This document shows, one piece after another, positions 15,805 to 24,405 of a DNA stretch of 64,000 nt (its first letter is position 1; every line of letters begins with the position of its first letter). The stretch lies in NCBI RefSeq assembly GCF_000316115.1, contig NZ_JH993797.1, positions 6,483,961 to 6,547,960 of the forward strand, given 5' to 3'. This DNA comes from Leptolyngbya sp. PCC 7375. Its GTDB lineage: Bacteria > Cyanobacteriota > Cyanobacteriia > Phormidesmidales > Phormidesmidaceae. The translations under genes and the position numbers were made by a program. The notes beneath the pieces are model-generated. The model saw only the letters and a program-made list of their open reading frames with translations. It was not told where the DNA came from and did not search any database.

Positions 15805-16764
15805 GTGAAATTTGCGTTTATCATTGACCCCATTGCTAAGCTAGATCCCGGCCACGATAGCAGTGTCGCCATTATGGAAGCTGCTCAAGAGCTAGGTCAC
15901 CAGGTTTACATTACTGAGGCCCAGCACATGGGTGTGGTGGCGGGTCAGGCTATGGCCTATTTGACTCCTGTGACCCTGGTTCCGGTTACTCTCGGCGACA
16001 ATCGTTGGGATGCTGTGGCGGATTGGTATACCCTCGGCGATACCCAGTGGCAACCTCTAGACACCATGGATGCTGTCTTTATGCGCCTTGACCCGCCGGT
16101 CACCGTGCCCTATCTCTACGTTACCTACATCCTCGATTACATCGACCCAGCGAAAACCAAGGTAATTAACTCGCCTTGGGGGATTCGGGCTGCCAATGAG
16201 AAAATGTATGCTCTGCAGTTTATTGGGGCGATTCCAGAGACCATCGTCAGCCAGGATAAAACGGTTATCCGTGGGACGGTTGAAACATGGGGCGGAGAAG
16301 CTGTGCTGAAGCCTTTAGGTGGTAAGGCGGGTGAAGGAATTTTGTTTCTGAGTAGTCGCGATCGCAACTTTAACTCCATGATTGAAATCAGCACTAAACA
16401 AGGGCAAGAGCCCGTCATGGTGCAAACCTACTTGCCCGCTGCCAAAGACGGCGATAAGCGCATTATTTTGCTCAATGGCGAACCGCAAGGAGCCGTAAAC
16501 CGTATTCCTACCGGCAAAGAATTCCGTGGCAACATGGCGGTTGGCGGACGCACTGCCAAGGTGGACATTACCGAGCGAGAATTGGAAATCTGCAAACAGC
16601 TTGCACCCACGCTACAGCGCGATGGCTTATATTTTGTCGGCATTGACATCATTGGCGGCTACCTGACCGAAGTCAATGTCACCAGCCCCACCGGAATTCG
16701 CGAAATTGATCGCCTGAATACGGTAAAGCTGGGACACCAAGTCATAGAATGGCTGACCAAGTAG
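15805..16764 (+). CDS. gshB: Glutathione synthetase
   Basis: The 319-residue ATP-grasp enzyme joins glycine to gamma-glutamylcysteine in the second step of glutathione synthesis. It shows the start KFAFIIDPIAKLDPGHDSS, the stretch FMRLDPPV, the ATP-grasp stretch EAVLKPLGGKAGEGI and the Mg/ATP end EVNVTSPTGIREID. GTG 15805 gives the normal family N-terminus; the frame extends to a TTG at 15790 without support. The lipoprotein gene follows after 54 bp and could be co-transcribed. Confidence 0.95.
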   Translation: MKFAFIIDPIAKLDPGHDSSVAIMEAAQELGHQVYITEAQHMGVVAGQAMAYLTPVTLVPVTLGDNRWDAVADWYTLGDTQWQPLDTMDAVFMRLDPPVTVPYLYVTYILDYIDPAKTKVINSPWGIRAANEKMYALQFIGAIPETIVSQDKTVIRGTVETWGGEAVLKPLGGKAGEGILFLSSRDRNFNSMIEISTKQGQEPVMVQTYLPAAKDGDKRIILLNGEPQGAVNRIPTGKEFRGNMAVGGRTAKVDITERELEICKQLAPTLQRDGLYFVGIDIIGGYLTEVNVTSPTGIREIDRLNTVKLGHQVIEWLTK

Positions 16765-16818
16765 CTGGATGAAGTGCTCTGTGGGTACAACGTCCTAAAC
16801 AATACGGAGGTATCTGTA

Positions 16819-17871
16819 ATGGCTAGATTCAATCGCCGTCGCTTTATTCAGTACGGTTCATTAGCGGCTGGAACTGGGCTGCTTGTTGCCTGTGGTAACA
16901 CAGCTGAAACGACTACTGACACCCCGGTTGAACCATCGGCAACGGGGGAATTGCAAAAGGTTACCTTTGGTACCAACTGGTACGCCCAGGCTGAACATGG
17001 TGGTTTCTATCAGGCGATCGCAGCAGACATCTATAAGGAGTATGGTCTGGATGTAACCATTCAGATGGGGGGTCCCCAGGTCAACGGTACCCAGTTGCTG
17101 ATGGGGGGAGCTGTGGACTTCTTTATGGGTTATGCGTCGGATGCGATTAAAGCCGTTGAAGAAGGCATACCCAAAGTTACCGTGGCGGCTATTTTCCAAA
17201 AAGACCCTCAAATTCTGACCGCTCATCCTGACCAAGGGATTAAAGACCTGGTCGATCTCAAAGGTAAACCCATCTTCATTTCAAAAGCAGCCAACGTTAC
17301 CTATTGGCCCTTTTTAGCAGCTAAGTATGGCTTTACTGACGATATGAAGCGTAACTACAACTTCAACCCCGGTCCGTTTCTGGCTGATAAAAACTCGGCA
17401 CAGCAGGGATATTTAAGTTCTGAGCCATTAGCCATTGCTAAAGAAGGCGGCTTTGAGCCAGTGATATTCCTGTTGGCTGACTATGGCTACACGGCCTACG
17501 CAACTACGATTGAAACCCGTCAAGCGATGGTTGATGGTGATCCTGATTTAGTCCAGCGTTTTGTTGATGCGTCCATCAAGGGCTGGTATAGCTACTTTGA
17601 AGATCCTTCCCTGGGCAATGAGCTGATCAAGCAAGACAACCCTGAAATGACGGATGAACAGCTTGCCTATAGCCTTGAGAAAATGCAGGAATATGGCATT
17701 GCCATATCTGGAGATTCGGAGGCCAAAGGCATTGGGGCTATGACCGATGAGCGCTGGAAAACGTTCTTTGAAGATATGTCTACAGCAGGTATCTTTAGTG
17801 CCGATACTGACTATACCCAGGCATATACTCTGGAGTTTGTTAACAAAGGTGCAGACTACTATCAAAACTGA
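16819..17871 (+). CDS. NMT1/THI5-like ABC substrate-binding lipoprotein (Tat-type)
   Basis: The 350-residue product starts with a twin-arginine signal (NRRRFIQYGS) ending in a lipobox (LVAC, Cys25), so it is probably exported folded and lipid-anchored. The body is an NMT1-type binding fold, with VTFGTNWYAQAEHGGFYQA and GGPQVNGTQLLMGGAVDF. Relatives deliver thiamine precursors, sulfonates or nitrate-like compounds. ATG 16819 has a good ribosome site, GGAGG. No permease or ATPase gene follows, so it is an orphan component here. Confidence 0.85.
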   Translation: MARFNRRRFIQYGSLAAGTGLLVACGNTAETTTDTPVEPSATGELQKVTFGTNWYAQAEHGGFYQAIAADIYKEYGLDVTIQMGGPQVNGTQLLMGGAVDFFMGYASDAIKAVEEGIPKVTVAAIFQKDPQILTAHPDQGIKDLVDLKGKPIFISKAANVTYWPFLAAKYGFTDDMKRNYNFNPGPFLADKNSAQQGYLSSEPLAIAKEGGFEPVIFLLADYGYTAYATTIETRQAMVDGDPDLVQRFVDASIKGWYSYFEDPSLGNELIKQDNPEMTDEQLAYSLEKMQEYGIAISGDSEAKGIGAMTDERWKTFFEDMSTAGIFSADTDYTQAYTLEFVNKGADYYQN

Positions 17872-17915
17872 TCACCAATCCTGTACGAATCTTGACGGGT
17901 AGCATCCGGTATCAC

Positions 17916-17939
17916 GGGGCTGGCAAAAGACACAGCCCC
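17916..17939. other. Short hairpin after the NMT1-like gene
   Basis: GGGGCTG and CAGCCCC pair across a 10-nt loop. There is no T run, so a terminator role is uncertain. Confidence 0.45.
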
Positions 17940-18047
17940 TACAGGAGCCCTTTGTTTGAATTGGGTTAAAAAGTCAGATTTGGCATCAGAAACTCTCTCT
18001 TGTATCTGGATAACAATGACTTACACGGTTGTTATTTAGATGGTTTT

Positions 18048-19052
18048 TCATGAGAGATGCAAAGCTGCATGGGGCAAGTCTTCCATGTCAATGGCTAGAA
18101 AACGATCCAAGGCCAAGTACATCCAATAAATGGCAGCCTGGTTATCTAACCCTGTTTTTTGAAAACCAAGGGCAGTGGCCAGGGGTTCATAATGGCGGTG
18201 AATAATCAGAGTGTGGAGATCACACAGATTTGGAAAGTCTTGCTGCATAGCCTTTAATATGACTTGGCTATCTTGCAGCAGTATCAGTGCTTGGTCTTCA
18301 TACTCGGGGGCAATATTCCAGCTACGGATAAATATAGAACGACAGGATTCATCCCCTGGTTTGGCTAGGGTAAACGGGTCTTCATCAGAAATGCCGCTGA
18401 GATGTAAGCCCTTGTTAGGGGAACCAAAAAAGTGAATCTCGGAATCACGAGTGGTGGGATACAGCAGAGAGAATCCTACCGGATTGAGGTTATCGCTGCG
18501 ACGTAATACGCGCATACCACGGTTATAGCCTGCGGCCCACTGTCGTAATAGTTCAGTAATGCGATAAGGAACAGCGGTGTTGCTATTGTTCATCCAGTTA
18601 TAGCGGCTGGCCAGCAGGTTGGCGATGGGAATAGCGTCGCAGCGTGGGTCAAACTGGTCGGCGATAACATGGGCCGGTTTAGGCTTGGTCTGGATAAGTT
18701 CTGGTGGTTTGGGAATTGCGATCGCAATTGTATTACCATCAAACTGCTTTTGAATTAACCCCAACGCCATCAGCTTATCCAGCATCATCCCAGCCGAACG
18801 TTCACTGCCCCGCTCAGACTCGGCATAAAACAGTGCGGCCGCCTCACGGCAGGTGCAATCCACCCAATTGTCGATAGGCTTTAACTGCTGCAAAGGTTCA
18901 GAAATGTCCTCTTGTTTTAATTGCAAGTAAGCCCACAGCCGCACAAAGCAGTCTGCCCGCCGTCTGGTGAGGCCGACACGACCCAACAAACGTTGCACAT
19001 ACTCCTGCTGCTGTGATTTTGAAAAAAACTGATCCAGGGACTCCGGCGTCAT
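18048..19052 (-). CDS. Conserved hypothetical protein with wHTH-like start and GNAT-like end
   Basis: The 334-residue protein has a helical N-terminal third resembling a winged helix: ADCFVRLWAYLQLK, then EAAALFYAESERGSERSAGMMLDKLMALGLI. The C-terminal half ends with RHYEPLATALGFQKTG, a pattern typical of the last helices of GNAT acyltransferases, but the acetyl-CoA loop is not obvious. It contains Cys residues (WVDCTCRE) early on. It is monocistronic. Function unknown. Confidence 0.6.
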   Translation of the reverse strand: MTPESLDQFFSKSQQQEYVQRLLGRVGLTRRRADCFVRLWAYLQLKQEDISEPLQQLKPIDNWVDCTCREAAALFYAESERGSERSAGMMLDKLMALGLIQKQFDGNTIAIAIPKPPELIQTKPKPAHVIADQFDPRCDAIPIANLLASRYNWMNNSNTAVPYRITELLRQWAAGYNRGMRVLRRSDNLNPVGFSLLYPTTRDSEIHFFGSPNKGLHLSGISDEDPFTLAKPGDESCRSIFIRSWNIAPEYEDQALILLQDSQVILKAMQQDFPNLCDLHTLIIHRHYEPLATALGFQKTGLDNQAAIYWMYLALDRFLAIDMEDLPHAALHLS

Positions 19053-19197
19053 CTTAATTACGACAGCTACGCTGTCAGGATTTTAAGCTGTTTAACTAGG
19101 GTGAGATCGTATACATGTGACAGTTATTGTGACAATTGTCTTAGGTCATAGGCCCAGGCTAGCTGGTAAAGTATCGTTCGTACTGCTTGACATCTAT

Positions 19198-19701
19198 ATG
19201 ACTGTGATTGCTGCTCGTAAAACTAAAGACGTCATTATCTTTGCGTCTGACTCCATTTTGGTAGCTGGGTATCTCAAAGCCACCGATAAGGAAGTGATTT
19301 ACAACAAGCTATTCCAGCAAAATGGCATGGTTATTGGTAGTACAGGTACCGGTTACGAAGGCACCATGATGGAGTTGTTTAGTCGTAATCATCGGCCAGT
19401 GGATGGTAGTCGTTTAGCAGTCATTGACTTTTTTGTTGAATTCCGTGAATGGATCAACAAGCGCGATTCTAGTCATTCCCCAGAAAATGATTATTTGATT
19501 GCCTACGATCAGAAATTATTCCGTACCTACGGTGGGCTAGACATCTACGAAGTTCCTGAATTTGAAGCCGTTGGCGCTGGTGAAGACTTTGCCAAAGCAG
19601 CACTACACCTTGGCCATAGTCCCCGCGAAGCCGTCGAAGTGGCCTGCAAGCTTTCCATTTATTGCAGCGAACCCATTTCCGAAATTACGATAGAGATTTA
19701 A
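19198..19701 (+). CDS. Proteasome-beta-like (Ntn-hydrolase fold) protein
   Basis: Starting at ATG 19198 the 167-residue product begins M-T-VIAARKTKDVIIFASDS, which resembles HslV and proteasome beta subunits: a Thr right after Met, then Asp in ASDS. The sequence continues with a G-S-T-G-T-G turn, as in those families. A longer frame to 19117 would bury this Thr, so the short start is favoured. It is not HslV proper (no hslU nearby). Protease activity is inference; a catalytic Lys equivalent is not certain. Confidence 0.6.
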   Translation: MTVIAARKTKDVIIFASDSILVAGYLKATDKEVIYNKLFQQNGMVIGSTGTGYEGTMMELFSRNHRPVDGSRLAVIDFFVEFREWINKRDSSHSPENDYLIAYDQKLFRTYGGLDIYEVPEFEAVGAGEDFAKAALHLGHSPREAVEVACKLSIYCSEPISEITIEI

Positions 19702-19780
19702 TTTAATTGATCATGGAAAATAATCAATAGATACCCTGCGTCGGGGCATCCCCTTGTCCGTTAAGGGTTTGTGCAAAAAG

Positions 19781-19850
19781 ATGTCATTGCGAGAACACAA
19801 TCCACCGATGACATGTTTAGATTGTCGTTGCGATGCCGCGTGAACAACAA
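19781..19850 (-). pseudogene. 70-bp remnant of a CDF transporter gene
   Basis: This intergenic stretch is nearly identical to 23130-23200, the part of the CDF gene encoding RHRNDNLNMSSVWLCSRND. It is a copied fragment without a frame of its own, lying ahead of the first Zur-type box. The rest of the gap 19702-20088 shows no gene. Confidence 0.8.
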
Positions 19851-19897
19851 CAGTCGTGGGCGACGCAACGGCATCAACCCTAAATAAAATTAAAAAA

Positions 19898-19918
19898 TGA
19901 GAATGATTATCGTTCTAG
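19898..19918. promoter_or_regulatory. Zur/Fur-type operator 1
   Basis: The 21-bp palindrome has core GAATGATTATCGTTC, starting TGA and ending CTAG. It lies 170 bp upstream of the COG0523-like/phosphoesterase operon. Five more copies occur in the window, all ahead of metal-related genes. Confidence 0.8.
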
Positions 19919-20088
19919 TATTATAATGCAAACCTAGTTGTAAACCGTCAAGCTAGCCTTGCAGAACTGCCATAGGCTGGCAGCATTTCACCGTGATGCA
20001 TTGGATTCTGACCCGTATCGTGACTTTATCTCAGTACGCAGTCAGATATTTGAACCAAATACCTGAGCTTAAAGACTGTTAGTGCCCT

Positions 20089-20889
20089 ATGCAATCCCTT
20101 GACCTGACGTTGGTGGCTGGTCCTCCTGGGGTGGGTAAAACCACCTGGATTAGTCAGTTTCTCAAAGACGTTTCACGCCCCCTGTTTTATTTGTGTCCGG
20201 GGGCACAGACAGAATCTGTTGATTTGGCTCGGATTGGCTATTGCTTTCCCTGGGTGTCGATCATTTCGGACGATCGGGCTGCGACCGTGCTGACTGACTT
20301 GCCTGACCAGGCCCAGGTTTTTATGGAATTAGGTTTTCATCTGGATCTGGAATCACCGTTGTTATCAGCGTTGCCTGGGCGGCGGATTGCCATTGTGCCC
20401 CCCGGACTGGAAACCTCTGAATGGCACGACTGGGCAGACGAGGTGATTCCCAGTAACCATAGCCAGGCATTGGGGCCTGGCAAGCTACCGGCCCTATGGC
20501 GATCGCCCTTGACGGGGCAAGTGTTTGATCCCCCTAGCCTGGATGAAGTGTTAATTGAGCTGACGGGGGGAGCTTACGGTCAGGTAATACGCTTAAAGGG
20601 TATTTTTGAACTGCCAGATGGTCAGGCATTTTATATTGATTTTGTCGAAGGGTTACCGGGCATTGAATACACTGACCTCAAGTTGCCCCGGTGGCTAGAG
20701 GGCCATCCCGATCGCTTTAGTGGTCTGGAAATTGTAGGTCGTAATTTAGAGCAAAAGACCATTGCTCAAACATTGCTGGCATGTTGTTTAGCTGATGATG
20801 TGTTGTTCCAATATCAGCGACAGTACCAACAATTGCAGTCAGAAGAAGAGACCGTAGCAGAAGAGACTGAGCAAGAGGTGATGGCATGA
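20089..20889 (+). CDS. Divergent COG0523-like GTPase lacking the CxCC motif
   Basis: The 266-residue product begins with a P-loop (VAGPPGVGKTTW) and ends with a CobW_C-like domain (GQVIRLKGIFELPDG, FSGLEIVGRNLEQKTIAQTLL), like G3E GTPases of COG0523. It lacks the metal-binding CxCC; the corresponding stretch is YLCPGAQTES with one Cys. It is also shorter than the 320-340 residues of the two canonical paralogues in this window. COG0523 proteins are thought to be metallochaperones that pass Zn to client enzymes. Its stop overlaps the next start (ATGA), so the two are translationally coupled. Confidence 0.8.
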   Translation: MQSLDLTLVAGPPGVGKTTWISQFLKDVSRPLFYLCPGAQTESVDLARIGYCFPWVSIISDDRAATVLTDLPDQAQVFMELGFHLDLESPLLSALPGRRIAIVPPGLETSEWHDWADEVIPSNHSQALGPGKLPALWRSPLTGQVFDPPSLDEVLIELTGGAYGQVIRLKGIFELPDGQAFYIDFVEGLPGIEYTDLKLPRWLEGHPDRFSGLEIVGRNLEQKTIAQTLLACCLADDVLFQYQRQYQQLQSEEETVAEETEQEVMA

Positions 20890-21698
20890 AACTCGCGGTG
20901 ATCTCTTGCATTCACGGCAACTACGAGGCCCTGAATGCAGTGTTGTCAGACATTGATGCCCAGAAAGCTGATCAGATTTACTGTCTCGGAGATCTGGTGG
21001 GCTATGGCCCTTATCCTAATGAGGTAGTGGATCGGATTCGCTCGTTGGAGATTCCCACCTGCCAGGGATGTTGGGATGAGGACATTGTGGAAGGGTTAAA
21101 TGCCTGTGAATGTAGCTACCCCTCACAGCTTGCTGAGCAGCGGGGCAAACTGGCCCATGAATGGACTAACAACGAGATTCGACCTGACGTGCGGGAGTAT
21201 TTGGCCACATTACCCCTGTCGTTAAAACGGGATAATCTGTGTTTTGTCCATGGTAGTCCCAACAGTCAGCATGAGTATCTGTTGCCCAGCATGGATGGGT
21301 TTGTCGCGTTGGAGCGAGTTCTCTCTACCGATGCCGATGTGTTGTTCTGTGGTCATACCCATGTTCCCTATGTGCGAGAGTTAGCGGATGGCAAACTGTC
21401 GGTCACGATGAAAAGTCCGGCTCAACCTGAGGATTCTCAACAGTTTCAGGTAGAACTGAAACACATTATTAATGCAGGTTCCGTGGGGGAACCCCGCCAC
21501 GGTCGTCCCAATGCCACCTATGTTCTCTACGACACGGAGACAACCCAGGTCACACTGCGGGAAGTTGCCTATGACTATACCAAGACCTGTCTGGCCATCC
21601 TCGAAAAGGGATTGCCGTCTATTTTTGCATGGCGATTAGCACGGGGCATGGAGTTTGCGGAACGGGCGGACGATCCGAGCCATGTGTGTGAGCGTTAG
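20886..21698 (+). CDS. Metallophosphoesterase with Cys at metal-ligand positions
   Basis: The 270-residue calcineurin-like fold keeps GDLVGYGPYPNE, FVHGSP and CGHTHVP. In the first motif the usual D-x-H is C-I-H (Cys8, His10), and the usual GN-x-D loop is GCWDED. Two ligands that are normally Asp and Asn are thus Cys, which suggests a thiophilic metal such as Zn instead of Mn or Fe. It overlaps the upstream GTPase-like gene by 4 bp. Substrate unknown; relatives hydrolyse phosphodiesters or dinucleoside polyphosphates. Confidence 0.82.
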   Translation: MKLAVISCIHGNYEALNAVLSDIDAQKADQIYCLGDLVGYGPYPNEVVDRIRSLEIPTCQGCWDEDIVEGLNACECSYPSQLAEQRGKLAHEWTNNEIRPDVREYLATLPLSLKRDNLCFVHGSPNSQHEYLLPSMDGFVALERVLSTDADVLFCGHTHVPYVRELADGKLSVTMKSPAQPEDSQQFQVELKHIINAGSVGEPRHGRPNATYVLYDTETTQVTLREVAYDYTKTCLAILEKGLPSIFAWRLARGMEFAERADDPSHVCER

Positions 21699-21725
21699 AC
21701 ACTAAAACAACGGGGAGATAACTAA

Positions 21726-22454
21726 GTGAAGTGGGCGATCTTAAGTGGTATTGAAGGGAATCTAACGGCCTATGAAGCAGTGTTGCAGGATATACGGCAG
21801 CAGTCGGTGAGCGATCTCTATATCCTGGGGGATGTAGTTGGCCTACAGGGAGATAATGAGGCGGTGATTCAACGGCTACAGTCTCCTCGATCTGGTGAGT
21901 TAGTGCCCCAGGTATGTGTGGGCTGGTGGGAAGAGCAGTGTTTTAGTTTGCACGGGGTGAGCGGACTGCAAGATGCGCCGGAGTTGATGGAGAAATTTGG
22001 AGGTGCTGGGGTAAAAACTATGTGGGAATCTGTTTCACGGGAATCGGTGCGGTGGTTGCGATCGCAACACTTTGGCTTCCACGAACACAACTGTTTACTG
22101 ATCCACGGCAGCACCGTTAGCTACGCTGATGAGCTTACCCCTGATACTCCGGCGATTGAATTGTGCGATCGCTTAATTCGGGCTGATGCCAGTCATCTCT
22201 TTTGTGGCCGCTCTGGCCTTACCTTTGAATGCTGGGTTACCCCGGTGGGGCTACGCTCGACAGTGACCACCCTGGACGGTGAGCAAGAGCCTCAGGATTA
22301 TGGAAAAACACCCCGCCAGGTTGTGGGTGTTGGCTCGGTGGGTCGCACGCCTGGAAAGGCGACGTACACACTATTCGGCCCTGAACAAGGGCAGCTTTCT
22401 TTTAGAACCGTGAATTATGGAAAGGCAAAGGGGTTTGGTGCAACAAAAAGATAA
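21726..22454 (+). CDS. Degenerate metallophosphoesterase paralogue
   Basis: A 242-residue paralogue follows 27 bp after the previous gene, with GTG start and ribosome site GGGGAG. It keeps the fold (AILSGIEGN, ILGDVVG, LIHGS) but the metal motifs are largely lost. D-x-H is G-I-E, the GN-x-D loop is GWWEE and GHTH is GRSG. It is probably catalytically inactive and may act as a partner of the upstream enzyme. Confidence 0.78.
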   Translation: MKWAILSGIEGNLTAYEAVLQDIRQQSVSDLYILGDVVGLQGDNEAVIQRLQSPRSGELVPQVCVGWWEEQCFSLHGVSGLQDAPELMEKFGGAGVKTMWESVSRESVRWLRSQHFGFHEHNCLLIHGSTVSYADELTPDTPAIELCDRLIRADASHLFCGRSGLTFECWVTPVGLRSTVTTLDGEQEPQDYGKTPRQVVGVGSVGRTPGKATYTLFGPEQGQLSFRTVNYGKAKGFGATKR

Positions 22455-22972
22455 TATTAGGGGCTGTAAAAACCTATTTCATGGTTTGCGATAACCTGAC
22501 CCCTGACCTTGCCATAACCCAACTACGCCCGAATCACTAATGATGAACGACAAAATTCTAAAAAGAGACGTTATCTAGTTCATGTTACTGAGATCTTGCA
22601 CCTGGCAAGGAAGCATTAACCCGCCTTGGACTCAAAGTCGCAAGGCTAACTGGCTCAAAACCGCTCAAGCGGTTAAAGAATCCCTAAAAGCCCATATTTA
22701 GAGCTGCCCAGCCAATCTTGTCCCTTTAGTGGACAGCCCTCAATTAGCGTTGAGTTTTGAACCCAACGTGGGTTTGAGCTTCACAACCGACCTTAGTGCA
22801 AGATCTGAGCCTTTTACGAACAGTAGGGCTGTTCGCTCAACCGGCAAGAAACACAATTGTCGTGATTCTGTCGACAATCAGTCTATTTTAGGGTTGATTA
22901 GCTTGTGTTTCTTAGGAGTGTTAGGCAAAACAGTTATAGTCAAAGAATGAGCTTAATTTTTACATAATCCCC
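22455..22972. other. Non-coding gap with possible gene debris
   Basis: No convincing gene. A 39-codon frame (22582-22701, MLLRSCTWQGSINPP) and a 73-codon frame (22729-22950) show no family signature and could be remnants of an insertion sequence. Confidence 0.4.
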
Positions 22973-23590
22973 TTACGTCTGTTGCAGCTCTCTCCAGGAC
23001 TTAGAAAGCACGGTTCCAGCCGATTTCGCAAAGACAACGGTTAACAACAATCCAACCGCCAGATCGGGCAAAATTGAGCGGGTAAGTAAAACTAAGACTG
23101 CCGCAGCCAGAACAGACGTGTTGGCAATGATGTCATTGCGAGAACACAGCCATACCGATGACATGTTTAGATTGTCGTTGCGATGCCGTGTCAATAGCAA
23201 CAAACACAACAGGTTAGCCAGTAATGCTAATATTCCCACCGCCCCCATAATGGACCCTTCGGGACTGGCCCCTGCAAATAGCTGATAGCTGGCTCTGGCA
23301 AATACGGTAATGGCAAACAAAAACATGATCAGCCCTTTAAGTAGAGCCGCCCCCGCCTGAGCTTTAGCGCTTTTATGAATCACATATAAACTGCTGGCAT
23401 ACACCAGGGCATCCCCCAGCATATCCAACGAATCTCCGGTCAATGATAAAGATGCTGCTCGAATACCCGCCCAAAATTCGACGACAAACATCACAGCATT
23501 GATTAGCAGCACCGACCAAAGTACCTTGGCCTGTCGTTCTTTTAATTTAGAAACTTCGCAAGCCTTGGCCTGACAGCAATGATCCGCCAT
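22973..23590 (-). CDS. Cation diffusion facilitator family exporter, membrane domain only
   Basis: The 205-residue product has about six hydrophobic segments and the CDF pair of metal-binding helices: TGDSLDMLGDALVY (Asp-x3-Asp type) and SRNDIIAN. The N-terminal HCCQAKAC may bind metal. The C-terminal cytoplasmic domain of classical CDF proteins is absent, as in a known short subfamily. CDF proteins export Zn, Cd or Co in exchange for protons. It lies downstream of the ArsR/SmtB gene on the same strand and is preceded by three operator-like repeats. Confidence 0.85.
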   Translation of the reverse strand: MADHCCQAKACEVSKLKERQAKVLWSVLLINAVMFVVEFWAGIRAASLSLTGDSLDMLGDALVYASSLYVIHKSAKAQAGAALLKGLIMFLFAITVFARASYQLFAGASPEGSIMGAVGILALLANLLCLLLLTRHRNDNLNMSSVWLCSRNDIIANTSVLAAAVLVLLTRSILPDLAVGLLLTVVFAKSAGTVLSKSWRELQQT

Positions 23591-23619
23591 GGTGACCTCC
23601 GATATTCAGTCATTCAAAT

Positions 23620-23726
23620 ATTCAAACTAGCATTAGAATGTTTGCCAAAACAATCACTCAAACATTCAAACTAGTATTAGAACGTTATCACAAAAAAAAG
23701 ACATCATTCAAACCATCATTAGAATG
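23620..23726 (-). promoter_or_regulatory. Three spaced copies of an operator-like repeat
   Basis: A 21-bp motif of the form ATTCAAAC-N4-ATTAGAAYG occurs at 23620-23640, 23664-23684 and 23706-23726, spaced 44 and 42 bp apart, about four helical turns. Each has outer arms CATTC and GAATG (or close). They lie directly upstream of the CDF start and downstream of the ArsR/SmtB gene, so they are probable repressor sites. Confidence 0.75.
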
Positions 23727-23849
23727 ACAGCAGAATGACCCCGATGGCTTAGGAATGAGGATTCAATTAGGTTCTATCTTTTACCGTACAGGCGTTCCAT
23801 GGAACGCCTCTGCAGACAACATTTTTGGATCTGATAAAATCCTGAGCCC

Positions 23850-24227
23850 TTACTCGACCAGCTGCTTTAGCGCATAGCAAAGAATGTCAGCAACCCGTGG
23901 ATCTTTTAGAGAATAGTAGGCCAATTTACCGTCGTTGCGGTATTTCAAAATACTGAGGTCGCGCAGCTTCCGTAGGTGATGGGATGCAGTGGCTACCTTG
24001 ATTTTTAGTAGGGAAGCCACATCACAGACGCATAGCTCCTCATCATTGCGCAGGGCGTACAAAATTTTTAGCCGAGACCGATCGGCCAGGGCACCAAACA
24101 AAACTTGGGCAGATTCCAGCAGGTCGTCGCCGGGAAGCACCTGGCCGATCTGATGAACTAACTCTTCGTTGAAGCAGCGGACTTGGCAGACATCACTAGG
24201 TTTGGTCACAGATTTTGCAGGGTTCAT
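23850..24227 (-). CDS. ArsR/SmtB-family metal sensor, AztR/CadC-like
   Basis: The 125-residue repressor has the winged-helix core FGALADRSRLKILYALR, then ELCVCDVASLL with Cys66 and Cys68, and ASHHLRKLRDL. Its N-terminal extension carries Cys14 and Cys18 (CQVRC). Together these match the thiolate-rich alpha3N site of CadC and cyanobacterial AztR. The C-terminal alpha5 Zn site of SmtB/ZiaR (Asp/His/His/Glu) is not preserved (KDPRVADILCYALKQL). Expected role: release of the CDF promoter when Zn, Cd or Pb is in excess. Confidence 0.88.
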   Translation of the reverse strand: MNPAKSVTKPSDVCQVRCFNEELVHQIGQVLPGDDLLESAQVLFGALADRSRLKILYALRNDEELCVCDVASLLKIKVATASHHLRKLRDLSILKYRNDGKLAYYSLKDPRVADILCYALKQLVE

Positions 24228-24283
24228 CAGGTGCTATAGGTCCATTCTACTGATCTATGACTGGCGACTCTCAAATCTCCATC

Positions 24284-24329
24284 GCTCCTAAAACGTTAAT
24301 AAAGGGTAACGACTTAACGTTTTAGGAGC
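24284..24329. repeat. Perfect 16-bp inverted repeat between divergent promoters
   Basis: GCTCCTAAAACGTTAA and its exact complement flank a 14-nt spacer. It touches Zur-type operator 2 and lies between the divergent ArsR/SmtB and hydrolase genes. No T run follows. Confidence 0.85.
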
Positions 24330-24349
24330 AAGAATGATTATCATTCTTA
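24329..24349 (+). promoter_or_regulatory. Zur/Fur-type operator 2
   Basis: AAGAATGATTATCATTCTT is a perfect palindrome centred 67 bp before the alpha/beta-hydrolase gene of the COG0523 operon. Confidence 0.85.
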
Positions 24350-24405
24350 TGTAATTATAATCAGGTGAGCACCCTGGCAGCGTCCTCAGATAAAAGGCGA
24401 AGCGC

